Source: Verrucomicrobiales bacterium
GTDB taxonomy: Bacteria > Verrucomicrobiota > Verrucomicrobiia > Verrucomicrobiales > SLCJ01
Direction: 5' to 3'
Length of the DNA: 64,000 bases
NCBI GenBank assembly: GCA_024636835.1
Contig: JAGXGH010000090.1
Coordinates: 1 to 64,000, forward strand
The position numbers and the translations under genes were made by a program. The notes beneath the pieces are model-generated. The model searched no databases, was not told where the DNA came from, and saw only the letters and a list, made by a program, of their open reading frames with translations. This document shows, piece by piece, positions 1 through 8,209 of this stretch (positions within the stretch are counted from its first letter, which is position 1; each line of letters starts with the position of its first letter).

Positions 1-1449
1 CACAGTCATCCCATAGGGCATGACGTGCAAGATCAAGCCTGAGTATACAAGAGGGTTAAACGGTGAGATCAGTTGGATGTCAGAATTGAAAAGTGCTCAT
101 TTGCGACGGTTTTACCCACATGCTGTCCCATAGGATTAAGGGCATAATCCTGGCAGATATGCGGTTTGGGGCTGAATGCACATCCGCCATTTGCCACCTG
201 CTGTCCCATAGAATCGCAGGGTGTCTGCCAAGCCGAAGCGATCCCAGACCACGGCTCGGATCATGGTGAATATGCGAGCAAAGCTATGCGGCCAATCCGA
301 GCACCATGCCTGGAAGCGCAGCAGCAGATACATCAAAAGTGCCGACCAGAGCTGCCATCGGATGGCTTGCTTGGAGTGACCCAAGAAATCGCACACCTGT
401 AAGGTCTGCTTGATCTGTTTGAAGAATACCTCGATGGCCCATCGGCTTTGATAAAGACCACAAATGCTTGAAGCTGCCCATTCCATGTTGTTGGTGATGA
501 AAACCATCTCGATCTTCTTGCCGTCGACTTCGACCCGCGCGACGATCCGGCGCATACGCTGTGGGTAATCCGCCTTTGAACTCTTGGTTTTGAGCGTGAC
601 CTCGTCGTCGCGCAGAACATTGCCGGAGACTTTGCGTTTCTTGCAGACATGGTAGCGCATGTTGTCCTTGGCACGAGTCACCCAGAAAACGCCGCGTTCG
701 CTCAGCGAGAACAGGTGCTTGAAGTGCACGTAGGCTTTGTCAAATACAGCGATCTCTCCGGCCACCAGCCTCGCGCTCAGCGCGATCATGCGACTGCTGT
801 CGTGGTGAGAGCCTTCTTCGATCACCGCGAAGGAGGGAAGAAAGCTTTGCAGGTTCAGGCAGAGGTGGAGCTTCGCGGCGGCTTTACGCCGACGGTGCTT
901 GGCCCAGTCCATGCAGTTGGCGACCAAAGCGATGGTCGAAGAATCGATGCTGTAAACGGTCTTCTTGAAACGACGCGGTAATCCCCTGTAGCGCCCCGAA
1001 GGGCCAAACCCCGGAAACTGGTTTTGCAGATGATCGAGCATCTGCCAAAACAAGGCCTCCATCATGTCGGCGTTGCGAGTTTTGTTTGCGTGCGAGAGTC
1101 CGTTGCGGCTCGGCGGGGTCGCTCCACGCACAGCAAAGAGCTTCGCGCTGTGGTGGCGCAAGGCGTCGCACAAATCGTTGAGCCCAATGCAATGGGTGAG
1201 TTGGCAATACAGCAGGCTGACCACATGGCTCCACGGTGAGAATGTCCGACTCTTTTTATCGACCCCATACTTTGTGGCAAGTTTGCCCACCATCCCGACG
1301 GGGATGCACTTGCAAAGTTGGTTAAAAACGACAGAATGGTGCTTGGTTGGCTTTGGTTGGTTTTTTTTCATTACGACTTCCTTGGTCGGAAGTCGGCCAA
1401 AGCCAACCATTTTTTTACCTCAGCAGCCCATGCCTATGGGATGACTGTG
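1..1449 (-). mobile_element. IS4-family insertion sequence, apparently complete
   Basis: Positions 1-17 (CACAGTCATCCCATAGG) are a perfect inverted repeat of 1433-1449, and the single transposase gene fills the space between them, so this is a whole IS of about 1.45 kb. The left end coincides with the window edge, so one or more outer bases and the target duplication on that side cannot be seen. The motif CTGTCCCATAG, related to the inner part of the terminal repeat, recurs at 123-133 and 201-211 as subterminal repeats. The right end lies inside a sulfotransferase reading frame that it truncates. IS4 elements move by a DDE transposase; an intact gene and intact ends suggest a recent insertion. 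Confidence 0.9.
136..1371 (-). CDS. IS4-family DDE transposase
   Basis: The 411-residue protein carries the IS4 catalytic triad: Asp143 in YSIDSST, Asp211 in VFDKAY and Glu314 in the YREK signature (Tyr-2-Arg-3-Glu-6-Lys in YQSRWAIEVFFKQIK). The N-terminal part resembles the DUF4372 region of this family. I chose the ATG at 1371 rather than the GTG or other upstream starts in the same frame (up to 1410) because AAGGA lies seven bases before it. No frameshift or internal stop is visible, so the enzyme should be active. It acts on the terminal repeats at 1-17 and 1433-1449. Confidence 0.93.
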   Translation of the reverse strand: MKKNQPKPTKHHSVVFNQLCKCIPVGMVGKLATKYGVDKKSRTFSPWSHVVSLLYCQLTHCIGLNDLCDALRHHSAKLFAVRGATPPSRNGLSHANKTRNADMMEALFWQMLDHLQNQFPGFGPSGRYRGLPRRFKKTVYSIDSSTIALVANCMDWAKHRRRKAAAKLHLCLNLQSFLPSFAVIEEGSHHDSSRMIALSARLVAGEIAVFDKAYVHFKHLFSLSERGVFWVTRAKDNMRYHVCKKRKVSGNVLRDDEVTLKTKSSKADYPQRMRRIVARVEVDGKKIEMVFITNNMEWAASSICGLYQSRWAIEVFFKQIKQTLQVCDFLGHSKQAIRWQLWSALLMYLLLRFQAWCSDWPHSFARIFTMIRAVVWDRFGLADTLRFYGTAGGKWRMCIQPQTAYLPGLCP

Positions 1450-1775
1450 ATTTCATTTTTAAACAATTGCTTGTACCATGTGTCAGAATAGTCATGGAAA
1501 AAGTAATGCGCCCACCAGCGGGCAAGACTGAAATTCCTCGCCCTCAGACAATCAACGATCGTCTTAATGGCATTCCGCACGTATCCACGCGCCGACAACC
1601 TCTTTAGCAATTTCGTTTCCGAAAGATTATTTGACGAAGAATACGATGGCGAACGATCAAAATAATGAAGCTCTTTAATAGGGGGCATGGAAAATTCAGG
1701 GTGCTCACATAACCTTGAGAACAACCAAGTGGTTCCTGCCTTTTGGGCGCCGATACATAGAAATTCCGGTTTCAT
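1450..1775 (-). pseudogene. Sulfotransferase, N-terminal remnant cut by the IS
   Basis: About 109 residues remain of a PAPS-dependent sulfotransferase: the first residues contain the 5'-phosphosulfate-binding loop GAQKAGTTWL and the family-typical KELHYFD segment. These enzymes move sulfate from PAPS to carbohydrate hydroxyls or amines, and full members have 250-320 residues. The frame runs straight into the IS right end and stops five codons inside it, so the second half of the fold, including the 3'-phosphate-binding Arg/Ser motif, is missing. The rest of the gene is expected to the left of the window. The AT-rich coding sequence matches the neighbouring sulfotransferase rather than the core genes downstream. 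Confidence 0.85.
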
Positions 1776-1930
1776 TTTTTAATAAAAATCAGTACTGTCA
1801 TACATCTCGTCGCTCAGACTTTACAGACTTTACGGTGCAAATGACATGGTTTAGACAGGAACGACTCTACTCATTTTTTTTGCCGCTGCGTTGTGCGGTT
1901 CAAACCTTTACCAATCTAATTTGAAGGCAA

Positions 1931-2764
1931 TTACACCGAAGTATCTTCGCCTGTCAATTGTCCGTGATATTGGGTCTCACGTAACAGCTCTTCTACTTCA
2001 CTGTAGTTCTCGATTTCCTCACAATAAGGACGCATAGAGAGCTTGAGGGTTTTAGGCTGAAGAGAAAGCTCAGAATGGCTAATTCCTAGAAAATTGGAAA
2101 TCGTCTCGAATGATAGAGAGGAAATCGCTGACCCGGGCTTACCGACGAAGAGTTCTTCGTAGCTTATCGTGATATGTGGGATTTTAAAACTACGCAACCA
2201 CTGATCGACGAGCTGCTCTCGTCGATCCAAAGCCTGTAATGACCATAGTAGTATATCTGGATCAATCTGGAGCGTTGTCTGCGACACTTCAACGGCCGCA
2301 GATTCCACAGCACGATACTGTTTGGTTTTTTGAGCCCGAATCGTTGAGATCGCGACGGCTACTTTGTTTCTTCTCATCATATGAATCACAGGCATTTTGC
2401 GATCCTTGAAGATTTTAAGCATGTGCGGTGCCTCATCAACATCCTTCCAATGACCTTCAGCTTGATGAAGCGAATTGTATTTCACATCAATGAGCGCACC
2501 TGCCTGCCGCTCCTCGGTATAGGCACATATCTGGTCGAAGTAGGATTCAACCATGCTTTGTCTGTAATTTAGCAATACCGTTTCCGGGGTTTGCTTTGTC
2601 TTTTCGATTAAGAATCGATTAAAACTTGGAAGATTTATCTCTTCTGTGAGGTTGTTTGTATGATCATTAAAAACTTCAGGTAAGGCGATGAACTTTGGGT
2701 GGGAATCCAGAATGCTACGCAGCATATTGGTTCCGTTACGTTGATTGGCAAGTAGGACAAACAT
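1931..2764 (-). CDS. Sulfotransferase family protein
   Basis: This 277-residue protein starts with a P-loop-like PAPS site (LANQRNGTNMLRSILDSHP, where GTNM replaces the more usual GT/S-[ST]-[LW]) and has a second motif HMMRRNKVAVAIS around residue 128, matching the 3'-phosphate-binding arginine/serine site of Stf0-like or Sulfotransferase_3 enzymes. The likely substrate is a cell-surface or secreted glycan, but nothing in the sequence fixes it. It lies in the same orientation as the broken sulfotransferase, 156 bases upstream of it, so the two probably belonged to one surface-glycan cluster. The coding sequence is more AT-rich than the genes from 2908 on, which suggests transfer. Confidence 0.75.
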   Translation of the reverse strand: MFVLLANQRNGTNMLRSILDSHPKFIALPEVFNDHTNNLTEEINLPSFNRFLIEKTKQTPETVLLNYRQSMVESYFDQICAYTEERQAGALIDVKYNSLHQAEGHWKDVDEAPHMLKIFKDRKMPVIHMMRRNKVAVAISTIRAQKTKQYRAVESAAVEVSQTTLQIDPDILLWSLQALDRREQLVDQWLRSFKIPHITISYEELFVGKPGSAISSLSFETISNFLGISHSELSLQPKTLKLSMRPYCEEIENYSEVEELLRETQYHGQLTGEDTSV

Positions 2765-2907
2765 AGCAGTGAGTAAGCGTAATGATGGGTTCTATGACGG
2801 TTGTTGTCGAATTCAAAAGCAGAATCGAATCATCTGAAAGCTTTGCATAAAGGGCTTCACCCGCACTTGAAGCAGCGCTCGATTCGAGTTAGCGTCCCGC
2901 CCACACC

Positions 2908-4263
2908 ATGCCGAAAGTCTATATCAAAACATACGGTTGCCAGATGAACGAGCGCGACTCCGAACAGGTCGGGCAAATGTTCATGGATCGCGGCTATTCA
3001 CTCACCAAAGAGGAGGAGGAAGCTGATGTGATCTTGATCAACACCTGCTCAGTGCGCGATCAGGCGGAACAAAAGGCAATCGGCAAGATGGGGCTCATGG
3101 GGCGTTATCGCCGCGAAAATCCGGATCTCGTTTACGGCTTCATGGGGTGCATGGCACAAAGTCGGGGCAGCGAACTTTTCGGTGATTTGAAGCATCTCGA
3201 TCTCGTCGTCGGCACACAGAAATACCACCGCGTCGTCGACCATGTGGAAAAGATCGTTCGCGATCGCGAGGAAAAGGAAATGGACGACCTGCGTCTCTCC
3301 ATCACCGACGTGGACGAGGAAGCCGACTCGCAAAACACTATTCGAGACCACCTCGTGAAGGATGGCCAGGCGACCGCATTCGTGTCGATCATGCAGGGGT
3401 GCAACATGCGTTGCTCGTTCTGCATCGTGCCCGACACCCGTGGCAAAGAACGCGGGCGACCGATAAGTGACATCGTCGAGGAAGTGAAACGTCTTCGCGA
3501 CAAAGGTGTCCGTGAGGTGACCTTGCTCGGACAAATCGTCAACCTCTACGGGCGCACGGAGTTCGATAAAATCGATGGTAAAAGCCCGTTCGTGCAGCTC
3601 CTCGAAGCGGTGCACGAAGTAGAAGGCATCGAACGCATTCGCTTCACCTCCCCCCACCCCATCGGCTACCGCGATGATCTCGTCGCCGCATTCACTTACC
3701 TGCCGAAACTTGCCAGCCACATTCACTTCCCGATGCAGAGCGGTAGTGACCGCATTCTCAAACGGATGCGCCGCCCGTATAAAAACAAAAAGTTCGTCGA
3801 GATCTGTGAGAAAATGAAAGCCGCACGTCCAGAACTCGCCATCACCACAGACATCATCGTCGGATTTCCCGGCGAAACCGATGAGGACTACCAGCTGACC
3901 AAGGAAACCGTCGCACGACTCGAGTTCGACAATGCCTTTGTCTTCCGCTACTCAAAGCGCCGCAACACCCCGGCCGCCGAAATGGACGAGCAACTTCCGG
4001 AGCGGGTGAAGGAAGAACGCAACCAGGACCTGCTCAGCTTAGTCAATGAGCTCGCTCAACAAAAATTGCGCGCCACCGTCGGCTCCGATCAAGAAGTGCT
4101 CTGCGAAGGTCTCAGCCGCTACAACGCCAACCGCCTGACTGGGCGGACGTCGCAAAACAAAATCGTCGTTTTCGACGGCGATCAAGCAAAGCTTAGCGGC
4201 AAACTGTTCAAGGTTCATATCGACGAAACTCATGGATTCACCCTTTACGGCAGCGTGATCTAG
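2908..4263 (+). CDS. miaB: tRNA-2-methylthio-N6-dimethylallyladenosine synthase
   Basis: MiaB is a radical-SAM methylthiotransferase that adds a methylthio group to i6A37 in tRNAs reading UNN codons. The 451-residue protein has the UPF0004 domain with Cys11, Cys47 and Cys81 for the auxiliary iron-sulfur cluster, the radical-SAM motif CNMRCSFC (Cys165, Cys169, Cys172), and a C-terminal TRAM region from about residue 385. Length is normal for the family. The segment usually written LLGQNVNSY reads LLGQIVNLY here, so the first Asn is replaced by Ile. It is followed after 42 bases by a membrane protein gene on the same strand, possibly co-transcribed. Confidence 0.95.
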   Translation: MPKVYIKTYGCQMNERDSEQVGQMFMDRGYSLTKEEEEADVILINTCSVRDQAEQKAIGKMGLMGRYRRENPDLVYGFMGCMAQSRGSELFGDLKHLDLVVGTQKYHRVVDHVEKIVRDREEKEMDDLRLSITDVDEEADSQNTIRDHLVKDGQATAFVSIMQGCNMRCSFCIVPDTRGKERGRPISDIVEEVKRLRDKGVREVTLLGQIVNLYGRTEFDKIDGKSPFVQLLEAVHEVEGIERIRFTSPHPIGYRDDLVAAFTYLPKLASHIHFPMQSGSDRILKRMRRPYKNKKFVEICEKMKAARPELAITTDIIVGFPGETDEDYQLTKETVARLEFDNAFVFRYSKRRNTPAAEMDEQLPERVKEERNQDLLSLVNELAQQKLRATVGSDQEVLCEGLSRYNANRLTGRTSQNKIVVFDGDQAKLSGKLFKVHIDETHGFTLYGSVI

Positions 4264-4305
4264 CCGAAGATATCAACGCCACGGCAAGCCACTGACACTT
4301 TTTCT

Positions 4306-4905
4306 ATGATTTACGAATCTCTCTATAGTTCCCCGACAGGCTTGAAAACCGTCGGATTCGCGGTCACCGCCTACTTGTTGATCGCTCATACTATCGGACT
4401 CGCCAAACCCGATGCCGTAAAAGCAGGGCTCAAAGCCTTGCCACGCCACCAAATGACTGGTCGTATTCTCATCGGCCTCGTCGCCGTCTGGTGTTACGGA
4501 CTCTTTCAAGGACTCAATCTTGGAATCATGGAGATCCCGCAAATGTCGATGGGGGAGTTTTACAACATCCGCGGAATCCTCACGTGGGCTGTGGTCATCG
4601 GAGCCGTGCTCGTTGCCATCTACGCCGATGAATTTCTCAGCGTTAGAGCTCTCGGCTGCCTCATGTTGCTCGCTGCCTGTGTCATCCTCGACGCCGCCTT
4701 CTTGAAAGAACCCACCAGTCGCCTACTCGTCGTCATCTTCGCCTACGCAATGATCTTCAAAGGCCTGTTCTTTGTAGGTATGCCCTATCTCTTCCGCGAC
4801 GGCGTAAACTGGGTCACAGCCAGTAACAAACGCTGGCGTCCCGCCATGATGGCCGGCCTCGCCTACGGCGTCGTCGTCCTCATCGCGACCCTCACGACCT
4901 ACTGA
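4306..4905 (+). CDS. Multi-pass membrane protein of unknown function
   Basis: The 199 residues contain about five or six hydrophobic stretches (around residues 14-32, 52-70, 93-110, 115-132, 137-155 and 180-197), so this is an integral inner-membrane protein. I do not recognise a family motif. It starts 42 bases after miaB on the same strand and ends in a convergent spacer facing the moeB-like gene. The single obvious ATG at 4306 follows the miaB stop closely enough for an operon. It could be a lineage-specific protein; no catalytic residues stand out. Confidence 0.75.
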   Translation: MIYESLYSSPTGLKTVGFAVTAYLLIAHTIGLAKPDAVKAGLKALPRHQMTGRILIGLVAVWCYGLFQGLNLGIMEIPQMSMGEFYNIRGILTWAVVIGAVLVAIYADEFLSVRALGCLMLLAACVILDAAFLKEPTSRLLVVIFAYAMIFKGLFFVGMPYLFRDGVNWVTASNKRWRPAMMAGLAYGVVVLIATLTTY

Positions 4906-4910
4906 TCTCT

Positions 4911-4949
4911 GTAACTACGCTTGCGAAAGCGTGGCGGGGGTGATGCAAC
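4911..4949. repeat. Hairpin repeat, GTGGC-GGGG-GATG family, copy 1
   Basis: The sequence GTAACTACGCTTGCGAAAGCGTGGC followed by GGGGGTGATGC folds into a hairpin (ACGCTT pairs with AAGCGT). Its flanks match those of hairpins at 6391-6430 and 55060-55100, while the stem bases differ. It lies directly after the stop of the membrane protein gene in a convergent spacer (4906-5123) that otherwise shows no gene. Confidence 0.5.
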
Positions 4950-5123
4950 AACAGAGCAGTAACCGAACGGGGAAAGAGTGAGTGCAAAATCCAGGACTCG
5001 AGCTTCCTTAAGACAGGGGAGGAGCGGTGCATTGGATTGCGCAGCACCTCCCTCCGAACATTGCATGCGGATTTGCCTCCGGCTATCTCCGCTGCGCTCC
5101 GGTTCCCGCACACGGCTCTTCAG

Positions 5124-6296
5124 TCAGTACCTCTCCATCGGTAGCATGGCGGCTTTCCACGCATCCATGCCGCCGACCACGTTGATGAGTTCGAGCACGC
5201 CCGCGTCGCGGAGAGCTTTGCTCGCCCTCAAACTCCGCCCACCCGCTTTGCAGATCACATAAACCTTTTCGTGATCGCAACACTGACCCACCCAAGCTTC
5301 CATCCCCTCACTCAGCGGAGCGAAAACGCTTCCCATAATATGCCCGGCCGCATACTCGTTCGCCTCACGCACATCGAGAACGACTGAACCTTTCGGCACT
5401 CCGTCGACGACCATTTCCGCCAGCTTAACGACCGTCGTGTTTCGCACCGCCAAATCGGCAAACTCCGGAACCCCTAAGTCCTCCTCAGGCACGCCACAGA
5501 ATCCTTCGTAATCGATCAATGCCGTTTGCGTTGGGTTTTCACCACACAACGCACACTCCGGGTCACGGCGCAGTGAGACCGTCTTAAACGAACTACGAAG
5601 CGCATCGTAGTGAATCAATTTCCCCAGCGGCGGCTCACCCAATCCGGCAATCAGTTTGATCGCTTCCATCGCTTGCATCGACCCAATCACACCAGGCAAA
5701 GCACCGATCACCCCCGCCTCAGCGCACGACGGCACAGCATCGGGAGCAGGCGGTTCAGGAAACATACAGCGATAGCACGGCCCACCAAGATGAGGCGCAA
5801 AAACACTCACCTGCCCCTCGAAGAGTAAGATCGACCCGTAAACATTCGGCTTCTTCAAAAGCACCGCCGTGTCATTGCTCAAATACCGCGTCGGAAAATT
5901 ATCCGTGCCGTCGAGGATCACATCGTAGTCCTTCGCAATCTCCAATGCATTGGCCGCACTAAACCGCACCTCGTGACAAACCACGTTCACATCGGGATTC
6001 AAATCCTTCAATTTCGCCGCCGCAGACTCCAGCTTAGAGCTTCCAATGGTGGACTCCCCGTGAGTCACCTGACGCTGTAAATTCGAGCGCTCCACCACGT
6101 CCGCATCCACCAATCCGATCTTCCCCACGCCCGCTGCCGCCAGATAGAGCGCAGCAGGCGAACCCAACCCGCCAGTCCCGATACACAGCACCGAGCCATT
6201 CTTCAATTTCGCCTGCCCAGCATCACCCATCCCTGGCAAAGTAAAATGCCGTGCATAGCGCTCTCGTTCGATGTTGGTAAGATCCTCAGCAGACAT
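5124..6296 (-). CDS. moeB: ThiF/MoeB-type adenylyltransferase fused to a rhodanese domain
   Basis: E1-like enzymes of this type adenylate the C-terminal glycine of MoaD/ThiS-like sulfur carriers, and the rhodanese domain can then supply sulfur, as in MOCS3/Uba4. The 390-residue protein has the nucleotide loop GTGGLGS (about residues 40-46), two zinc-binding pairs (CYRC at about 174 and CALC at about 248) and a C-terminal rhodanese domain with the active loop CKAGGRS (Cys near 349). I prefer the ATG at 6296 over the in-frame TTG at 6317. No moaD, thiS or other cofactor genes lie nearby, so whether it serves molybdopterin, thiamine, cysteine or thiolated tRNA synthesis is open. Confidence 0.88.
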   Translation of the reverse strand: MSAEDLTNIERERYARHFTLPGMGDAGQAKLKNGSVLCIGTGGLGSPAALYLAAAGVGKIGLVDADVVERSNLQRQVTHGESTIGSSKLESAAAKLKDLNPDVNVVCHEVRFSAANALEIAKDYDVILDGTDNFPTRYLSNDTAVLLKKPNVYGSILLFEGQVSVFAPHLGGPCYRCMFPEPPAPDAVPSCAEAGVIGALPGVIGSMQAMEAIKLIAGLGEPPLGKLIHYDALRSSFKTVSLRRDPECALCGENPTQTALIDYEGFCGVPEEDLGVPEFADLAVRNTTVVKLAEMVVDGVPKGSVVLDVREANEYAAGHIMGSVFAPLSEGMEAWVGQCCDHEKVYVICKAGGRSLRASKALRDAGVLELINVVGGMDAWKAAMLPMERY

Positions 6297-6390
6297 GCCG
6301 CCACTATCGTGTTTCAATCCACTGATTCAAGTTCAATGGCAAGCTTCAAAACTCTATACGAACGCATGATACCCACGCCACGTCTGTCAC

Positions 6391-6430
6391 AAACGTAGCT
6401 ACTTTCGGGAGAAAGTGGCAGGGCGATGTG
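6391..6430. repeat. Hairpin repeat, GTGGC-GGG-GATG family, copy 2
   Basis: AACGTAGCTACTTTC, a short loop, then GAAAGTGGCAGGGCGATG. The stem is GCTACTTTC against GAAAGTGGC with one T-G pair. The copy at 55060-55100 has the same flanks, but the last stem pair is changed from C-G to T-A so that pairing is kept. The spacer 6318-6577 around it holds no convincing gene. Confidence 0.6.
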
Positions 6431-6577
6431 TCAGCTGGAGAATACTCCGCGCACCCAAAGCCAGAACAGGAAAGCACGTATGAAACCCACAACACGAAGA
6501 AAAATTGCTCACTACAAAGCAGCTCTTTATTCTCACCTTATGAAATCGGAGTTGGTTACGACACTAAAACAGCCCTC

Positions 6578-6883
6578 CTACTTCCCGTTTTGAGAGACCA
6601 TCACGCAAAAACCTAGTAAGGCAGTGACGAAGAACCCTCCGACTATCCAGAGAATGGCAAGCGCGACCTTCGCGACTTCAGAACGGACACCGAACTTTTC
6701 CCCGCACGCTCCACATTCATAACTCACCGGACTCGATGCCTTATGGAGCAGCGCAAACGGCAATCCAATAAACTGAACCAGTCCCAAGGGGTAAAGCGCG
6801 TTCATTTTCCCGCGGCATACAAGGCTGCTTGAGTTCCCGCATTTTGGGCAGTGGATGGATTTTTTAGGATCTGTTGCTTGCAT
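6578..6883 (-). CDS. Small zinc-ribbon membrane protein
   Basis: The 101-residue protein has two CxxC pairs (CPKC near residue 12 and CGAC near residue 57) that would form a split zinc ribbon, and a C-terminal hydrophobic helix (about residues 72-95); a weaker hydrophobic stretch lies between the pairs. It is probably a membrane-anchored zinc-ribbon protein of unknown role. It has its own start at 6883 and is transcribed away from the DnaJ gene, with a 102-bp dispersed repeat in the divergent spacer. No family name can be given from the sequence. Confidence 0.65.
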   Translation of the reverse strand: MQATDPKKSIHCPKCGNSSSLVCRGKMNALYPLGLVQFIGLPFALLHKASSPVSYECGACGEKFGVRSEVAKVALAILWIVGGFFVTALLGFCVMVSQNGK

Positions 6884-6910
6884 GTATTCCTGCCAAATCT
6901 TACGCCCCTA

Positions 6911-7012
6911 ATACCGGTTTGGAATAAAATATGACTATTCGCCGCGCACAAATGGCTCACGATCAGCAAACTTCGCGTTCGCTCGCGTCAGACCAATACC
7001 AAGATTTGGTAT
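6911..7012 (+). repeat. Dispersed 102-bp element, copy A
   Basis: Starts ATACCGGTTTGG and ends AATACCAAGATTTGGTAT, whose last 17 bases form a 7-bp palindrome with a 3-base loop. Between them runs the shared core TATGACTATTCGCCGCGC, then a GGCTCACGATCA-like block, then a variable GC-rich part and CGTCAGA. Three more copies lie at 55219-55321, 61629-61727 and 63352-63455. The ends ATACC/GGTAT are inverted. This copy fills the divergent spacer upstream of the DnaJ gene, so it may carry or disturb promoters. Confidence 0.85.
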
Positions 7013-7089
7013 AAAATCTTTCGAAAAGGAAAACTTGAGACTGACAAAAGCCAGATCGTATTACCTATTGATAACGACAGCTATTTCCC

Positions 7090-8043
7090 ATGAATTTCCG
7101 CGACTACTATGAGGTGCTCGGCGTGTCCAAAGACGCGAGCGCAGATGAAATCCGTAAAGCGTTCCGCAAACTGGCGCGCAAATACCACCCCGACGTGGCT
7201 GAGGACAAGGTCGAGGGTGAGAAGAAATTCAAGGAGCTCAACGAAGCCTATGAGGTGCTTAGCGATGCAGAAAAACGAGCGAAATATGATCGTCTCGGAT
7301 CACAGTGGGACTCGCCTGGGTTCGACCCACGCTCCGCGGCAGGTGCGGGTGGGTTCGGTGGTATGGGCGGAGGTGGAGCGGAATACAATTTCTCGGGCAC
7401 CGGGTTCTCTGATTTCTTCGAACAGTTCTTCGGTGGCGGTGGGATGCACCACGGAGGTGGTGGAATGGGTGGCTACACCCGAGCTCAAGCCGGACCACGC
7501 AAAGGACAGGACATTGAGACCGACATCATGGTGACCTTGGAAGAAGCCTACCACGGCGGGCAACGCAGCCTTCGCCTTCAGTCGCGTGACAGCGGTGAGG
7601 CAAAAACCGTCACCGTAAAGATTCCAAAAGGCGTCGAAGCAGGACAAGCCTTACGTGTTCGCGGATACGGCGGACCGGGTGCCAACGGCGGCCCCGCAGG
7701 CGACCTGTTCCTCAACGTCCGCTACGAACGCCACCCGCTATTCCGAGTCGAGAATGGACACCTCATCTGCCCACTCGAGGTCGCCCCGTGGGAAGCGATC
7801 TTCGGCACCAAGGCGACCATTAAAACGCTCAGAGGCAAAGTCCGCCTAACGGTTCCGCCCAACACAGAATCCGGCGAAGAACTCATCGCTCGCGGCATGG
7901 GCATGCCCAAGGGCAGCGCCTTCGGAGACCTGCGTGCCACCGTGCGGATCGCCGTACCGGAAAACCCTAGCGGAGCTGAACTCGAGCTATGGGAAAAACT
8001 ACGTGACGAAAGCACCTTCCGTCCCCGCATCCACGATCTGTAA
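7090..8043 (+). CDS. cbpA: DnaJ-family co-chaperone of the CbpA type
   Basis: This J-domain protein should stimulate DnaK ATPase activity and help deliver clients. The 317 residues show a J-domain (residues 4-70) with the HPD tripeptide in KYHPDVA, a Gly/Phe-rich linker (about 75-140) and two C-terminal substrate-binding beta-domains (about 150-310). There are no CxxCxGxG zinc repeats, so it is class B (CbpA-like) rather than DnaJ proper. No grpE or dnaK lies beside it. The ATG at 7090 begins the J-domain at the usual distance. Confidence 0.93.
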   Translation: MNFRDYYEVLGVSKDASADEIRKAFRKLARKYHPDVAEDKVEGEKKFKELNEAYEVLSDAEKRAKYDRLGSQWDSPGFDPRSAAGAGGFGGMGGGGAEYNFSGTGFSDFFEQFFGGGGMHHGGGGMGGYTRAQAGPRKGQDIETDIMVTLEEAYHGGQRSLRLQSRDSGEAKTVTVKIPKGVEAGQALRVRGYGGPGANGGPAGDLFLNVRYERHPLFRVENGHLICPLEVAPWEAIFGTKATIKTLRGKVRLTVPPNTESGEELIARGMGMPKGSAFGDLRATVRIAVPENPSGAELELWEKLRDESTFRPRIHDL

Positions 8044-8130
8044 GTCCGCTTCGAAAAGAGGCACCACTAGAACTTCCGAACGCTCGAATCCACAGATCAC
8101 ATCACTCGCCACGTTGTCCCCAACGTAGCT

Positions 8131-8197
8131 ACTCCAGACTCCAGACTCCAGACTCCAGACTCCTGCCTCCTGCCTCCGGCCCCCTGATTCCTGATTC
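8131..8197. repeat. Low-complexity tandem repeat (ACTCCAG)n in a leader
   Basis: Four and a half perfect copies of the 7-mer ACTCCAG (8131-8163) are followed by TGCCTCC twice and CTGATTC twice, ending 12 bases before the ATG at 8210. Just before it (8111-8130) sits CCCCAACGTAGCTACT, identical to the left flank of the hairpin repeat at 55060, so this may be a truncated copy. No Shine-Dalgarno sequence is visible between the repeat and the start. Confidence 0.8.
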
Positions 8198-8209
8198 TTC
8201 CTACTTCAG

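Noticed and set aside
3049-3726. 225-residue minus-strand frame inside miaB
   Set aside because: Lies wholly within a well-conserved radical-SAM gene on the other strand; its composition is a shadow of that gene.
6428-6616. 62-residue plus-strand frame beside the zinc-ribbon gene
   Set aside because: Partly antisense to the zinc-ribbon gene and with no conserved or structural feature.
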